The notes beneath the pieces are model-generated. The model worked only from the letters and a program-made list of their open reading frames with translations, did not search any database and was not told the origin of the DNA. The translations under genes and the position numbers were made by a program. A DNA stretch of 64,000 nucleotides, taken from positions 8,809,315 through 8,873,314 of the forward strand of contig CM041199.1 in the NCBI GenBank assembly GCA_023078555.1, given 5' to 3'. Positions 49,346 through 62,300 of the stretch are shown here, piece by piece (position 1 is the stretch's first letter; every line of letters starts with the position of its first letter). This DNA comes from Ulva prolifera. Its lineage: Eukaryota; Chlorophyta; Ulvophyceae; Ulvales; Ulvaceae.

Positions 49346-51031
49346 TCCCAAGCCTGTCTAGGCAACTGCCAAGCATGTCTAGTCTACTCGCAATCATGTT
49401 TGCGTAGAAACCTGGTCGCTTAAGCAACTCCCAAGCCGGTCTAGGCAACTCCCAAACCTGTCTAGTCAACTCCCAAGCATGTTTGCGTAGAAACCTGGTG
49501 GCTTAAGCAACTCCCAAGCCTGTCTAGTCAACTCCCAAGCATGTTTGCGTAGAAACCAGGTGGCTTAAGCAACTCCCAAGCCGGTCTAGTGAACTCCTAA
49601 GCACGTTTGCGTAGAAACCAGGTAGCTTAAGCAACTCCCAAGCCCGTCTAGGCAACTCCCAAGCATAATTGCATAGATACCATGTGGCTTAAGCAACTCC
49701 CAAGCCTGTCCAGGCAACTCCCAAGCATGTCTACTCAACTCCCAAGCATGTTTGCGTAGAAACAAAGTCGTTTTAGCAACTCCCAAGCATGTCTAGTCAA
49801 CTCCCAAGCATAATTGCATAGATACCATGTGGCTTAAGCAACTCCCAAGCATGTCTAGGCAACTCCCCAGCATGTCTAGTCAACTCCCAAGCATGTTTGC
49901 GTAGAAACCTGGTCGCTTAAGCAACTCCCAAGCCTGTCTAGGCAACTCCCAAGCATAATTGCATAGATACCAGGTGGCTGAAGCAACTCCCAAGCCTGTC
50001 TAGGCAACTCCCAAGCATAATTGCATAGATACCAGGTGGCTGAAGCAACTCCCAAGCCTGTCTACGCAACTCCCAAGCATGTCTAGTCAACTCCTCAGCA
50101 TGTTTGCGTAGAAACAAAGTCGTTTTAGCAACTCCCAAGCATGTCATGTCAACTCCCAAGCATAATTGCATAGATACCAGGTGGCTGAAGCAACTCCCAA
50201 GCCTGTCTAGGCAACTCCCAAGCATGTCTAGTCAACTCCCAAGCATGTTAGCGTAGAAACCAGGTGGCTTAAGCAACTCCCAAGCCGGTCTAGTGAACTC
50301 CTAAGCACGTTTGCGTAGAAACCAGGTAGCTTAAGCAACTCCCAAGCCCGTCTAGGCAACTCCCAAGCATAATTGCATAGATACCATGTGGCTTAAGCAA
50401 CTCCCAAGCCTGTCTAGTCAAGTCCCAAGCATGTTTGCGTAGAAACCAGGTGGCTTAAGCAACTCCCAAGCCTGCCTAGGCAACTCCCAAGCATGTTTGC
50501 GTAGAAACCTGGTCGCTTAAGCAACTCCCAAGCCTGTCTAGGCAACTGCCAAGCATGTCTAGTCTACTCGCAATCATGTTTGCGTAGAAACCTGGTCGCT
50601 TAAGCAACTCCCAAGCCGGTCTAGGCAACTCCCAAACCTGTCTAGTCAACTCCCAAGCTTGTTTGCGTAGAAACCTGGTGGCTTAAGCAACTCCCAAGCC
50701 TGTCTAGTCAACTCCCAAGCATGTTTGCGTAGAAACCAGGTGGCTTAAGCAACTCCCAAGCCGGTCTAGTGAACTCCTAAGCACGTTTGCGTAGAAACCA
50801 GGTAGCTTAAGCAACTCCCAAGCCCGTCTAGGCAACTCCCAAGCATAATTGCATAGATACCATGTGGCTTAAGCAACTCCCAAGCCTGTCCAGGCAACTC
50901 CCAAGCATGTCTACTCAACTCCCAAGCATGTTTGCGTAGAAACAAAGTCGTTTTAGCAACTCCCAAGCATGTCTAGTCAACTCCCAAGCATAATTGCATA
51001 GATACCATGTGGCTTAAGCAACTCCCAAGCC
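48672..51031. repeat. 1,180-bp tandem duplication (48672-49851, 49852-51031)
   Basis: Two adjacent copies have a constant offset of 1,180 (11 short plus six long monomers), beginning near CTCCCCAGCATG (48681 and 49861) and running through GTTAGCG, CCTGCCTAGG, CTCGCAATC, CCCAAACCTG and CCTGTCCAGG. The second copy has CTCCCAAGCTTG (about 50657) where the first has CTCCCAAGCATG. The junction monomer reads CATGTCTAGG in place of CCTGTCTAGG at about 49851. Confidence 0.88.
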
Positions 51032-51519
51032 TGTCTAGGCAACTGCCAAGCATGTTTGCGTAGAAACCTGGTCGCTTAAGCAACTCCCAAGCCTGTCTAG
51101 TCAACTCCCAAGCATGTTTGCGTAGAAACCAGGTGGCTTAAGCAACTCCCAAGCCCGTCTAGGCAACTCCCAAGCATGTTTGCGTAGAAACCTGGTCGCT
51201 TAAGCAACTCCCAAGCCTGTCTAGGCAACTCCCAAGCCTGTCTAGTCAACTCCCAAGCATGTTTGCGTAGAAACCTGGTGGCTTAAGCAACTCCCAAGCC
51301 CGTCTAGGCAACTCCCAAGCATGTTTGCGTAGAAACCAGGTGGCTTAAGCAACTCCCAAGCCCGTCTAGGCAACTCCCAAGCATGTTTGCGTAGAAACCT
51401 GGTCGCTTAAGCAAATCCCAAGCCTGTCTAGGCAACTCCCAAGCCTGTCTAGTCAACTCCCAAGCATGTTTGCGTAGAAACCTGGTGGCTTAAGCAACTC
51501 CCAAGCCCGTCTAGGCAAC
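51032..51519. repeat. Junction stretch of plain 62+83-bp dimers
   Basis: Between the 1,180-bp and 1,241-bp duplications lie common monomers: CCCGTCTAGG (62 bp) and double CCTGTC (83 bp) types, with one CTTAAGCAAATCCC near 51405. No rare marker allows this to be tied to one HOR copy. No gene or unique DNA. Confidence 0.8.
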
Positions 51520-54001
51520 TCCCAAGCATGTTTGCGTAGAAACCTGATCGCTTAAGCAACTCCCAAGCCTGTCTAGGCAACTCCCAAGCATAATTGCATA
51601 GATACCAGGTGGCTTAAGCAACTCCCAAGCATGTCTAGGCAACTCCCAAGCATAATTGCATAGATACCAGGTGGCTTAAGCAACTCCCAAGCATGTCTAG
51701 GCAACTCCCAAGCATAATTGCATAGATACCAGGTGGCTTAAGCAACTCCCAAGCCTGTCTAGTCAACTCCCAAGCATGTTTGCGTAGAAACCAGGTGGCT
51801 TAAGCAACTCCCAAGCCCGTCTAGGCAACTCCCAAGCATGTTTGCGTAGAAACCTGGTCGCTTAAGCAAATCCCAAGCCTGTATAGGCAACTCCCAAGCC
51901 TGTCTAGTCAACTCCCAAGCATGTTTGCGTAGAAACCTGGTGGCTTAAGCAACTCCCAAGCCCGTCTAGGCAACTCCCAAGCATGTTTGCGTAGAAACCT
52001 GATCGCTTAAGCAACTCCCAAGCCTGTCTAGGCAACTCCCAAGCATAATTGCATAGATACCAGGTGGCTTAAGCAACTCCCAAGCATGTCTAGGCAACTC
52101 CCAAGCATAATTGCATAGATACCAGGTGGCTTAAGCAACTCCCAAGCCTGTCTAGTCAACTCCCAAGCATGTTTGCGTAGAAACCAGGTGGCTTAAGCAA
52201 CTCCCAAGCCCGTCTAGGCAACTCCCAAGCATGTTTGCGTAGAAACCTGGTCGCTTAAGCAAATCCCAAGCCTGTCTAGGCAACTCCCAAGCCTGTCTAG
52301 TCAACTCCCAAGCATGTTTGCGTAGAAACCTGGTGGCTTAAGCAACTCCCAAGCCCGTCTAGGCAACTCCCAAGCATGTTTGCGTAGAAACCTGGTCGCT
52401 TAAGCAACTCCCAAGCCTGTCTAGGCAACTCCCAAGCATAATTGCATAGATACCATGTGGCTTAAGCAACTCCCAAGCCTGTCTAGGCAACTCCCAAGCA
52501 TAATTGCATAGATACCAGGTGGCTTAAGCAACTCCCAAGCCTGTCTACGCAACTCCCAAGCATGTCTAGTCAACTCCTCAGCATGTTTGCGTAGAAACAA
52601 AGTCGTTTTAGCAACTCCCAAGCATGTCTATTCAACTCCCAAGCATAATTGCATAGATACCATGTGGCTTAAGCAACTCCCAAGCATGTCTAATCAAGTC
52701 CCAAGCATGTTTGCGTAGAAACCAGGTGGCTTAAGCAACTCCCAAGCCTGTCTAGGCAACTCCCAAGCATGTTTGCGTAGAAACCTGATCGCTTAAGCAA
52801 CTCCCAAGCCTGTCTAGGCAACTCCCAAGCATAATTGCATAGATACCAGGTGGCTTAAGCAACTCCCAAGCATGTCTAGGCAACTCCCAAGCATAATTGC
52901 ATAGATACCAGGTGGCTTAAGCAACTCCCAAGCATGTCTAGGCAACTCCCAAGCATAATTGCATAGATACCAGGTGGCTTAAGCAACTCCCAAGCCTGTC
53001 TAGTCAACTCCCAAGCATGTTTGCGTAGAAACCAGGTGGCTTAAGCAACTCCCAAGCCCGTCTAGGCAACTCCCAAGCATGTTTGCGTAGAAACCTGGTC
53101 GCTTAAGCAAATCCCAAGCCTGTATAGGCAACTCCCAAGCCTGTCTAGTCAACTCCCAAGCATGTTTGCGTAGAAACCTGGTGGCTTAAGCAACTCCCAA
53201 GCCCGTCTAGGCAACTCCCAAGCATGTTTGCGTAGAAACCTGATCGCTTAAGCAACTCCCAAGCCTGTCTAGGCAACTCCCAAGCATAATTGCATAGATA
53301 CCAGGTGGCTTAAGCAACTCCCAAGCATGTCTAGGCAACTCCCAAGCATAATTGCATAGATACCAGGTGGCTTAAGCAACTCCCAAGCCTGTCTAGTCAA
53401 CTCCCAAGCATGTTTGCGTAGAAACCAGGTGGCTTAAGCAACTCCCAAGCCCGTCTAGGCAACTCCCAAGCATGTTTGCGTAGAAACCTGGTCGCTTAAG
53501 CAAATCCCAAGCCTGTCTAGGCAACTCCCAAGCCTGTCTAGTCAACTCCCAAGCATGTTTGCGTAGAAACCTGGTGGCTTAAGCAACTCCCAAGCCCGTC
53601 TAGGCAACTCCCAAGCATGTTTGCGTAGAAACCTGGTCGCTTAAGCAACTCCCAAGCCTGTCTAGGCAACTCCCAAGCATAATTGCATAGATACCATGTG
53701 GCTTAAGCAACTCCCAAGCCTGTCTAGGCAACTCCCAAGCATAATTGCATAGATACCAGGTGGCTTAAGCAACTCCCAAGCCTGTCTACGCAACTCCCAA
53801 GCATGTCTAGTCAACTCCTCAGCATGTTTGCGTAGAAACAAAGTCGTTTTAGCAACTCCCAAGCATGTCTATTCAACTCCCAAGCATAATTGCATAGATA
53901 CCATGTGGCTTAAGCAACTCCCAAGCATGTCTAATCAAGTCCCAAGCATGTTTGCGTAGAAACCAGGTGGCTTAAGCAACTCCCAAGCCTGTCTAGGCAA
54001 C
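51520..54001. repeat. 1,241-bp tandem duplication (51520-52760, 52761-54001)
   Basis: The two copies agree with an offset of 1,241 (16 short plus three long monomers), from GAAACCTGATCGC (51540 and 52781) to about 54001. Each has the internal near-repeat with 455-bp spacing (CCTGATCGC at 51543 and 51998), CCTGTATAGG (about 51888 and 53129) and CTAATCAAGTCCC (about 52690 and 53931). The copies separate at about 54013, with GTTTGCG after the first and AATTGCATAG after the second. Confidence 0.88.
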
Positions 54002-54635
54002 TCCCAAGCATAATTGCATAGATACCAGGTGGCTTAAGCAACGCCCAAGCCTGTCTAGTCAACTCCCAAGCATGTTAGCGTAGAAACCAGGTGGCTTAAG
54101 CAACTCCCAAGCCGGTCTAGTCAACTCCCAAGCACGTTTGCGTAGAAACCAGGTGGCTTAAGCAACTCCCAAGCCTATCTAGGCAACTCCCAAGCATAAT
54201 TGCATAGATACCAGGTGGCTTAAGCAACTCCCAAGCCTGTCTACGCAACTCCCAAGCATGTCTAGTCAACTCCCAAGCATGTTTGCGTAGAAAGCTGGTC
54301 GCTTAAGCAACTCCCAAGCCCGTCTAGGCAACTTCCAAGCATAATTGCATAGATACCATGTGGCTTAAGCAACTCCCAAGCCTGTCTACGCAACTCCCAA
54401 GCATGTCTAGTCTACTCCCAAGCATGTTTGCGCAGAAACCAGGTGGGTTAAGCAACTCCCAAGCCTGTCTAGGCAACTCCCAAGCATAATTGCATAGATA
54501 CCATGTGGCTTAAGCAACTCCCAAGCATGTCTAGTCAAGTCCCAAGCATGTTTGCGTAGAAACCAGGTGGCTTAAGCAACTCCCAAGCCCGTCTAGGCAA
54601 CTCCCAAGCATGTTTGCGTAGAAACCTGGTCGCTT
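54002..54635. repeat. Stretch matching the first 993-bp unit
   Basis: Following the 1,241-bp copies, this part has the same monomer order as about 25.18-25.83 kb: GTTAGCG, CCGGTCTAGTC, AAAGCTGGTCG, then GCGCAGAAACCAGGTGGGTTAAG. Private changes are CCTATCTAGG (about 54177) and GGCAACTTCC (about 54330). It links the 993-bp family to the 4,761-bp HOR that begins next. Confidence 0.8.
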
Positions 54636-57600
54636 AAGCAACTCCCAAGCCTGTCTAGGCAACTCCCAAGCAGAATTGCATAGATACCAGGTGGCTTAAG
54701 CAACGCCCAAGCCTGTCTAGTCAACTCCCAAGCATGTTTGCGTAGAAACCAGGTGGCTTAAGCAACTCCCAAGCCCGTCTAGGCAACTCCCAAGCATGTT
54801 TGCGTAGAAACCTGGTCGCTTAAGCAACTTTCAAGCCTGTCTAGGCAACTCCCAAGCCTGTATAGGCAACTCCCAAGCATAATTGCATAGATACCAGGTG
54901 GCTTAAGCAACTCCCAAGCCTGTCTACGCAACTCCCAAGCATGTCTAGTCAACTCCTCAGCATGTTTGCGTAGAAACAAAGTCGTTTTAGCAACTCCCAA
55001 GCATGTCTAGTCAACTCCCAAGCATAATTGCATAGATACCATGTGGCTTAAGCAACTCCCAAGCATGTCTAGTCAAGTCCCAAGCATGTTTGCGTAGAAA
55101 CCAGGTGGCTTCAGCAACTCCCAAGCCTGTCTAGGCAACTCCCAAGCATAATTGCATAGATACCAGGTGGCTTAAGCAACGCCCAAGCCTGTCTAGTCAA
55201 CTCCCAAGCATGTTTGCGTAGAAACCAGGTGGCTTAAGCAACTCCCAAGCCCGTCTAGGCAACTCCCAAGCATGTTTGCGTAGAAACCTGGTCGCTTAAG
55301 CAACTTTCAAGCCTGTCTAGGCAACTCCCAAGCATGTCTACTCAACTCCCAAGCATAATTGCATAGATACCAGGTGGCTTAAGCAACTCCCAAGCCTGTC
55401 TAGTCAAGTCCCAAGCATGTTTGCGTAGAAACCAGGTGGCTTAAGCAACTCCCAAGCCTGTCTAGGCAACTCCCAAGCATAATTGCATAGATACCAGGTG
55501 GCTTAAGCAACTCCCAAGCCTGTCTAGTCAACTCCCAAGCATGTTTGCGTAGAAACCAGGTGGCTTAAGCAACTCCCAAGCCCGTCTAGGCAACTCCCAA
55601 GCATGTTTGCGTAGAAACCTGGTCGCTTAAGCAACTCCCAAGCCTGTCTAGGCAACTCCCAAGCCTGTCTAGTCAACTCCCAAGCATGTTTGCGTAGAAA
55701 CCAGGTGGCTTAAGCAACTCCCAAGCCCGTCTAGGCAACTCCCAAGCATGTTTGCGTAGAAACCTGGTCGCTTAAGCAACTCCCAAGCCTGTCTAGGCAA
55801 CTCCCAAGCATGTCTACTCAACTCCCAAGCATGTTTGCGTAGAAACAAAGTCGTTTTAGCAACTCCCAAGCATGTCTAGTCAACTCCCAAGCATAATTGC
55901 ATAGATACCAGGTGGCTGAAGCAACTCCCAAGCCTGTCTAGGCAACTCCCAAGCATAATTGCATAGATACCAGGTGGCTTAAGCAACTCCCAAGCCTGTC
56001 TACGCAACTCCCCAGCATGTCTAGTCAACTCCTCAGCATGTTTGCGTAGAAACAAAGTCGTTTTAGCAACTCCCAAGCATGTCTAGTCAACTCCCAAGCA
56101 TAATTGCATAGATACCAGGTGGCTGAAGCAACTCCCAAGCCTGTCTAGGCAACTCCCAAGCATGTCTATTCAACTCCCAAGCATGTTAGCGTAGAAACCA
56201 GGTGGCTTAAGCAACTCCCAAGCCGGTCTAGTGAACTCCCAAGCACGTTTGCGTAGAAACCAGGTGGCTTAAGCAACTCCCAAGCCCGTCTAGGCAACTC
56301 CCAAGCATAATTGCATAGATACCATGTGGCTTAAGCAACTCCCAAGCCTGTCCAGACAACTCCCAAGCATGTCTACTCAACTCCCAAGCATGTTTGCGTA
56401 GAAACAAAGTCGTTTTAGCAACTCCCAAGCATGTCTAGTCAACTCCCAAGCATAATTGCATAGATACCATGTGGCTTAAGCAACTCCCAAGCCTGTCTAG
56501 GCAACTCCCAAGCATGTTTGCGTAGAAACCTGGTCGCTTAAGCAACTCCCAAGCCCGTCTAGGCAACTCCCAAGCATGTTTGCGTAGAAACCTGGTCGCT
56601 TAAGCAACTCCCAAGCCTGTCTAGGCAACTCCCAAGCCTGTCTAGTCAACTCCCAAGCATGTTTGCGTAGAAACCTGGTGGCTTAAGCAACTCCCAAGCC
56701 CGTCTAGGCAACTCCCAAGCATGTTTGCGTAGAAACCTGGTCGCTTAAGCAACTCCCAAGCCTGTCTAGGCAACTCCCAAGCCTGTCTAGTCAACTCCCA
56801 AGCATGTTTGCGTAGAAACCTGGTGGCTTAAGCAACTCCCAAGCCCGTCTAGGCAACTCCCAAGCATGTTTGCGTAGAAACCTGGTCGCTTAAGCAACTC
56901 CCAAGCCTGTCTAGGCAACTCCCAAGCATAATTGCATAGATACCAGGTGGCTTAAGCAACTCCCAAGCTTGTCTAGGCAACTCCCAAGCATAATTGCATA
57001 GATACCAGGTGGCTTAAGCAACTCCCAAGCCTGTCTACGCAACTCCCAAGCATGTCTAGTCAACTCCTCAGCATGTTTGCGTAGAAACAAAGTCGTTTTA
57101 GCAACTCCCAAGCATGTCTATTCAACTCCCAAGCATAATTGCATAGATACCATGTGGCTTAAGCAACTCCCAAGCATGTCTAGTCAAGTCCCAAGCATGT
57201 TTGCGTAGAAACCAGGTGGCTTAAGCAACTCCCAAGCCTGTCTAGGCAACTCCCAAGCATAATTGCATAGATACCAGGTGGCTTAAGCGACGCCCAAGCC
57301 TGTCTAGTCAACTCCCAAGCATGTTAGCGTAGAAACCAGGTGGCTTAAGCAACTCCCAAGCCGGTCTAGTCAACTCCCAAGCACGTTTGCGTAGAAACCA
57401 GGTGGCTTAAGCAACTCCCAAGCCTGTCTAGGCAACTCCCAAGCATAATTGCATAGATACCAGGTGGCTTAAGCAACTCCCAAGCCTGTCTACGCAACTC
57501 CCAAGCATGTCTAGTCAACTCCCAAGCATGTTTGCGTAGAAAGCTGGTCGCTTAAGCAACTCCCAAGCCCGTCTAGGCAACTCCCAAGCATAATTGCATA

Positions 57601-58303
57601 GACACCATGTGGCTTAAGCAACTCCCAAGCCTGTCTACGCAACTCCCAAGCATGTCTAGTCTACTCCCAAGCATGTTTGCGCAGAAACCAGGTGGGTTAA
57701 GCAACTCCCAAGTCTGTCAAGGCAACTCCCAAGCCCGACTAGTCAACTCCCAAGCATGTTTTCGTAGAAACCAAGTCGTTCAAGCAACTCCCAAGCCTGT
57801 ATAGGCAACTCCCAAGCATGTTTGCATAGATACCAAGTGGCTTAAGCAACTCCCAAGCCTGTCTCGGCAACTCCCAATCATGTTTGCATGGATACCAAGT
57901 GGCTTAAGCAACTCCCAAGCCTGTCTCGGCTACTCCCAAGCATGTTTGCATAGATACCATGTGGCTTAAGCAACTCCCAAGCCTGTCTACGCAACTCCCA
58001 AGCATGTCTAGTCAACTCCTCAGCATGTTTGCGTAGAAACAAAGTCGTTTTAGCAACTCCCAAGCCTGTCTAGGCAACTCCCAAGCATAATTGCATAGAT
58101 ACCAGGTGGCTTAAGCAACTCCCAAGCCTGTCTACGCAACTCCCAAGCATGTCTAGTCAACTCCCAAGCATGTTTGCGTAGAAAGCTGGTCGCTTAAGCA
58201 ACTCCCAAGCCCGTCTAGGCAACTCCCAAGCATAATTGCATAGATACCATGTGGCTTAAGCAACTCCCAAGCCTGTCTACGCAACTCCCAAGCATGTCTA
58301 GTC
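54636..58303. repeat. 4,761-bp-spaced higher-order repeat, copy 1
   Basis: About 3.67 kb recurs at 59397-63064 with a constant offset of 4,761 (46 short plus 23 long monomers). It includes the segment shared with 27.56-28.44 kb, an extra 145-bp dimer near 55640 that the 27.5-kb copy lacks, and one GACACC, GTCTGTCAAGG, CCCGACTAG module (57.6-57.8 kb) typical of the 30-50 kb region. Differences from copy 2 include CAGAATTGC (about 54672), CCTGTATAGG (about 54856), AAGCTTGTC (about 56967) and GCATGGATACC (about 57888). Confidence 0.9.
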
Positions 58304-59396
58304 AACTCCCAAGCATGTTTGCGTAGAAAGCTGGTCGCTTAAGCAACTCCCAAGCCCGTCTAGGCAACTCCCAAGCATAATTGCATAGATACCATGTGGC
58401 TTAAGCAACTCCCAAGCCTGTCTACGCAACTCCCAAGCATGTCTAGTCTACTCCCAAGCATGTTTGCGCAGAAACCAGGTGGGTTAAGCAACTCCCAAGC
58501 CTGTCTAGGCAACTCCCAAGCATAATTGCATAGATACCATGTGGCTTAAGCAACTCCCAAGCATGTCTAGTCAAGTCCCAAGCATGTTTGCGTAGAAACC
58601 AGGTGGCTTAAGCAACTCCCAAGCCCGTCTAGGCAACTCCCAAGCATGTTTGCGTAGAAACCTGGTCGCTTAAGCAACTCCCAAGCCTGTCTAGGCAACT
58701 CCCAAGCATAATTGCATAGATACCAGGTGGCTTAAGCAACTCCCAAGCCCGTCTAGGCAACTCCCAAGCATAATTGCATAGACACCATGTGGCTTAAGCA
58801 ACTCCCAAGCCTGTCTACGCAACTCCCAAGCCCGTCTAGGCAACTCCCAAGCATGTTTGCGTAGAAAGCTGGTCGCTTAAGCAACTCCCAAGCCCGTCTA
58901 GGCAACTCCCAAGCATAATTGCATAGACACCATGTGGCTTAAGCAACTCCCAAGCCTGTCTACGCAACTCCCAAGCCCGTCTAGGCAACTCCCAAGCATG
59001 TTTTCGTAGAAACCTGGTCGCTTTAGCAACTCCCAAGCCTGTCTAGGCAACTCCCAAGCCGGTCTAGTCAACTCCCAAGCACGTTTGCGTAGAAACCAGG
59101 TGGCTTAAGCAACTCCCAAGCCTGTCTAGGCAACTCCCAAGCATAATTGCATAGATACCAGGTGGCTTAAGCAACTCCCAAGCCTGTCTACGCAACTCCC
59201 AAGCATGTCTAGTCAACTCCCAAGCATGTTTGCGTAGAAAGCTGGTCGCTTAAGCAACTCCCAAGCCCGTCTAGGCAACTCCCAAGCATAATTGCATAGA
59301 TACCATGTGGCTTAAGCAACTCCCAAGCCTGTCTACGCAACTCCCAAGCATGTCTAGTCTACTCCCAAGCATGTTTGCGCAGAAACCAGGTGGATT
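58304..59396. repeat. Inter-HOR stretch with 145-bp dimer duplications
   Basis: Relative to the corresponding place at 63.06 kb this stretch has an extra 145 bp (58304-58448): the AAAGCTGGTCG monomer and GATACCATGTGG monomer are present twice. From about 58749 another 145-bp dimer, CCCGTCTAGG with GACACCATGTGG, is repeated (58749 and 58892). A single odd monomer at about 59000-59030 reads ATGTTTTCGTAG and CGCTTTAGC, a form between the standard and AAAGTCG boxes. No gene or unique DNA. Confidence 0.83.
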
Positions 59397-62300
59397 AAGC
59401 AACTCCCAAGCCTGTCTAGGCAACTCCCAAGCATAATTGCATAGATACCAGGTGGCTTAAGCAACGCCCAAGCCTGTCTAGTCAACTCCCAAGCATGTTT
59501 GCGTAGAAACCAGGTGGCTTAAGCAACTCCCAAGCCCGTCTAGGCAACTCCCAAGCATGTTTGCGTAGAAACCTGGTCGCTTAAGCAACTTTCAAGCCTG
59601 TCTAGGCAACTCCCAAGCCTGTCTAGGCAACTCCCAAGCATAATTGCATAGATACCAGGTGGCTTAAGCAACTCCCAAGCCTGTCTACGCAACTCCCAAG
59701 CATGTCTAGTCAACTCCTCAGCATGTTTGCGTAGAAACAAAGTCGTTTTAGCAACTCCCAAGCATGTCTAGTCAACTCCCAAGCATAATTGCATAGATAC
59801 CATGTGGCTTAAGCAACTCCCAAGCATGTCTAGTCAAGTCCCAAGCATGTTTGCGTAGAAACCAGGTGGCTTCAGCAACTCCCAAGCCTGTCTAGGCAAC
59901 TCCCAAGCATAATTGCATAGATACCAGGTGGCTTAAGCAACGCCCAAGCCTGTCTAGTCAACTCCCAAGCATGTTTGCGTAGAAACCAGGTGGCTTAAGC
60001 AACTCCCAAGCCCGTCTAGGCAACTCCCAAGCATGTTTGCGTAGAAACCTGGTCGCTTAAGCAACTTTCAAGCCTGTCTAGGCAACTCCCAAGCATGTCT
60101 ACTCAACTCCCAAGCATAATTGCATAGATACCAGGTGGCTTAAGCAACTCCCAAGCCTGTCTAGTCAAGTCCCAAGCATGTTTGCGTAGAAACCAGGTGG
60201 CTTAAGCAACTCCCAAGCCTGTCTAGGCAACTCCCAAGCATAATTGCATAGATACCAGGTGGCTTAAGCAACTCCCAAGCCTGTCTAGTCAACTCCCAAG
60301 CATGTTTGCGTAGAAACCAGGTGGCTTAAGCAACTCCCAAGCCCGTCTAGGCAACTCCCAAGCATGTTTGCGTAGAAACCTGGTCGCTTAAGCAACTCCC
60401 AAGCCTGTCTAGGCAACTCCCAAGCCTGTCTAGTCAACTCCCAAGCATGTTTGCGTAGAAACCAGGTGGCTTAAGCAACTCCCAAGCCCGTCTAGGCAAC
60501 TCCCAAGCATGTTTGCGTAGAAACCTGGTCGCTTAAGCAACTCCCAAGCCTGTCTAGGCAACTCCCAAGCATGTCTACTCAACTCCCAAGCATGTTTGCG
60601 TAGAAACAAAGTCGTTTTAGCAACTCCCAAGCATGTCTAGTCAACTCCCAAGCATAATTGCATAGATACCAGGTGGCTGAAGCAACTCCCAAGCCTGTCT
60701 AGGCAACTCCCAAGCATAATTGCATAGATACCAGGTGGCTTAAGCAACTCCCAAGCCTGTCTACGCAACTCCCCAGCATGTCTAGTCAACTCCTCAGCAT
60801 GTTTGCGTAGAAACAAAGTCGTTTTAGCAACTCCCAAGCATGTCTAGTCAACTCCCAAGCATAATTGCATAGATACCAGGTGGCTGAAGCAACTCCCAAG
60901 CCTGTCTAGGCAACTCCCAAGCATGTCTATTCAACTCCCAAGCATGTTAGCGTAGAAACCAGGTGGCTTAAGCAACTCCCAAGCCGGTCTAGTGAACTCC
61001 CAAGCACGTTTGCGTAGAAACCAGGTGGCTTAAGCAACTCCCAAGCCCGTCTAGGCAACTCCCAAGCATAATTGCATAGATACCATGTGGCTTAAGCAAC
61101 TCCCAAGCCTGTCCAGACAACTCCCAAGCATGTCTACTCAACTCCCAAGCATGTTTGCGTAGAAACAAAGTCGTTTTAGCAACTCCCAAGCATGTCTAGT
61201 CAACTCCCAAGCATAATTGCATAGATACCATGTGGCTTAAGCAACTCCCAAGCCTGTCTAGGCAACTCCCAAGCATGTTTGCGTAGAAACCTGGTCGCTT
61301 AAGCAACTCCCAAGCCCGTCTAGGCAACTCCCAAGCATGTTTGCGTAGAAACCTGGTCGCTTAAGCAACTCCCAAGCCTGTCTAGGCAACTCCCAAGCCT
61401 GTCTAGTCAACTCCCAAGCATGTTTGCGTAGAAACCTGGTGGCTTAAGCAACTCCCAAGCCCGTCTAGGCAACTCCCAAGCATGTTTGCGTAGAAACCTG
61501 GTCGCTTAAGCAACTCCCAAGCCTGTCTAGGCAACTCCCAAGCCTGTCTAGTCAACTCCCAAGCATGTTTGCGTAGAAACCTGGTGGCTTAAGCAACTCC
61601 CAAGCCCGTCTAGGCAACTCCCAAGCATGTTTGCGTAGAAACCTGGTCGCTTAAGCAACTCCCAAGCCTGTCTAGGCAACTCCCAAGCATAATTGCATAG
61701 ATACCAGGTGGCTTAAGCAACTCCCAAGCCTGTCTAGGCAACTCCCAAGCATAATTGCATAGATACCAGGTGGCTTAAGCAACTCCCAAGCCTGTCTACG
61801 CAACTCCCAAGCATGTCTAGTCAACTCCTCAGCATGTTTGCGTAGAAACAAAGTCGTTTTAGCAACTCCCAAGCATGTCTATTCAACTCCCAAGCATAAT
61901 TGCATAGATACCATGTGGCTTAAGCAACTCCCAAGCATGTCTAGTCAAGTCCCAAGCATGTTTGCGTAGAAACCAGGTGGCTTAAGCAACTCCCAAGCCT
62001 GTCTAGGCAACTCCCAAGCATAATTGCATAGATACCAGGTGGCTTAAGCGACGCCCAAGCCTGTCTAGTCAACTCCCAAGCATGTTAGCGTAGAAACCAG
62101 GTGGCTTAAGCAACTCCCAAGCCGGTCTAGTCAACTCCCAAGCACGTTTGCGTAGAAACCAGGTGGCTTAAGCAACTCCCAAGCCTGTCTAGGCAACTCC
62201 CAAGCATAATTGCATAGATACCAGGTGGCTTAAGCAACTCCCAAGCCTGTCTACGCAACTCCCAAGCATGTCTAGTCAACTCCCAAGCATGTTTGCGTAG

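Noticed and set aside
30541-50225. Minus-strand frames of 95 codons with repeated CLDRLGSCFSHLVSMQLCLGV strings, resembling a short Cys-rich repeat protein
   Set aside because: Same satellite in another phase; the Cys and Leu spacing reflects the 21-bp period. No signal peptide, no domain and no unique flank.
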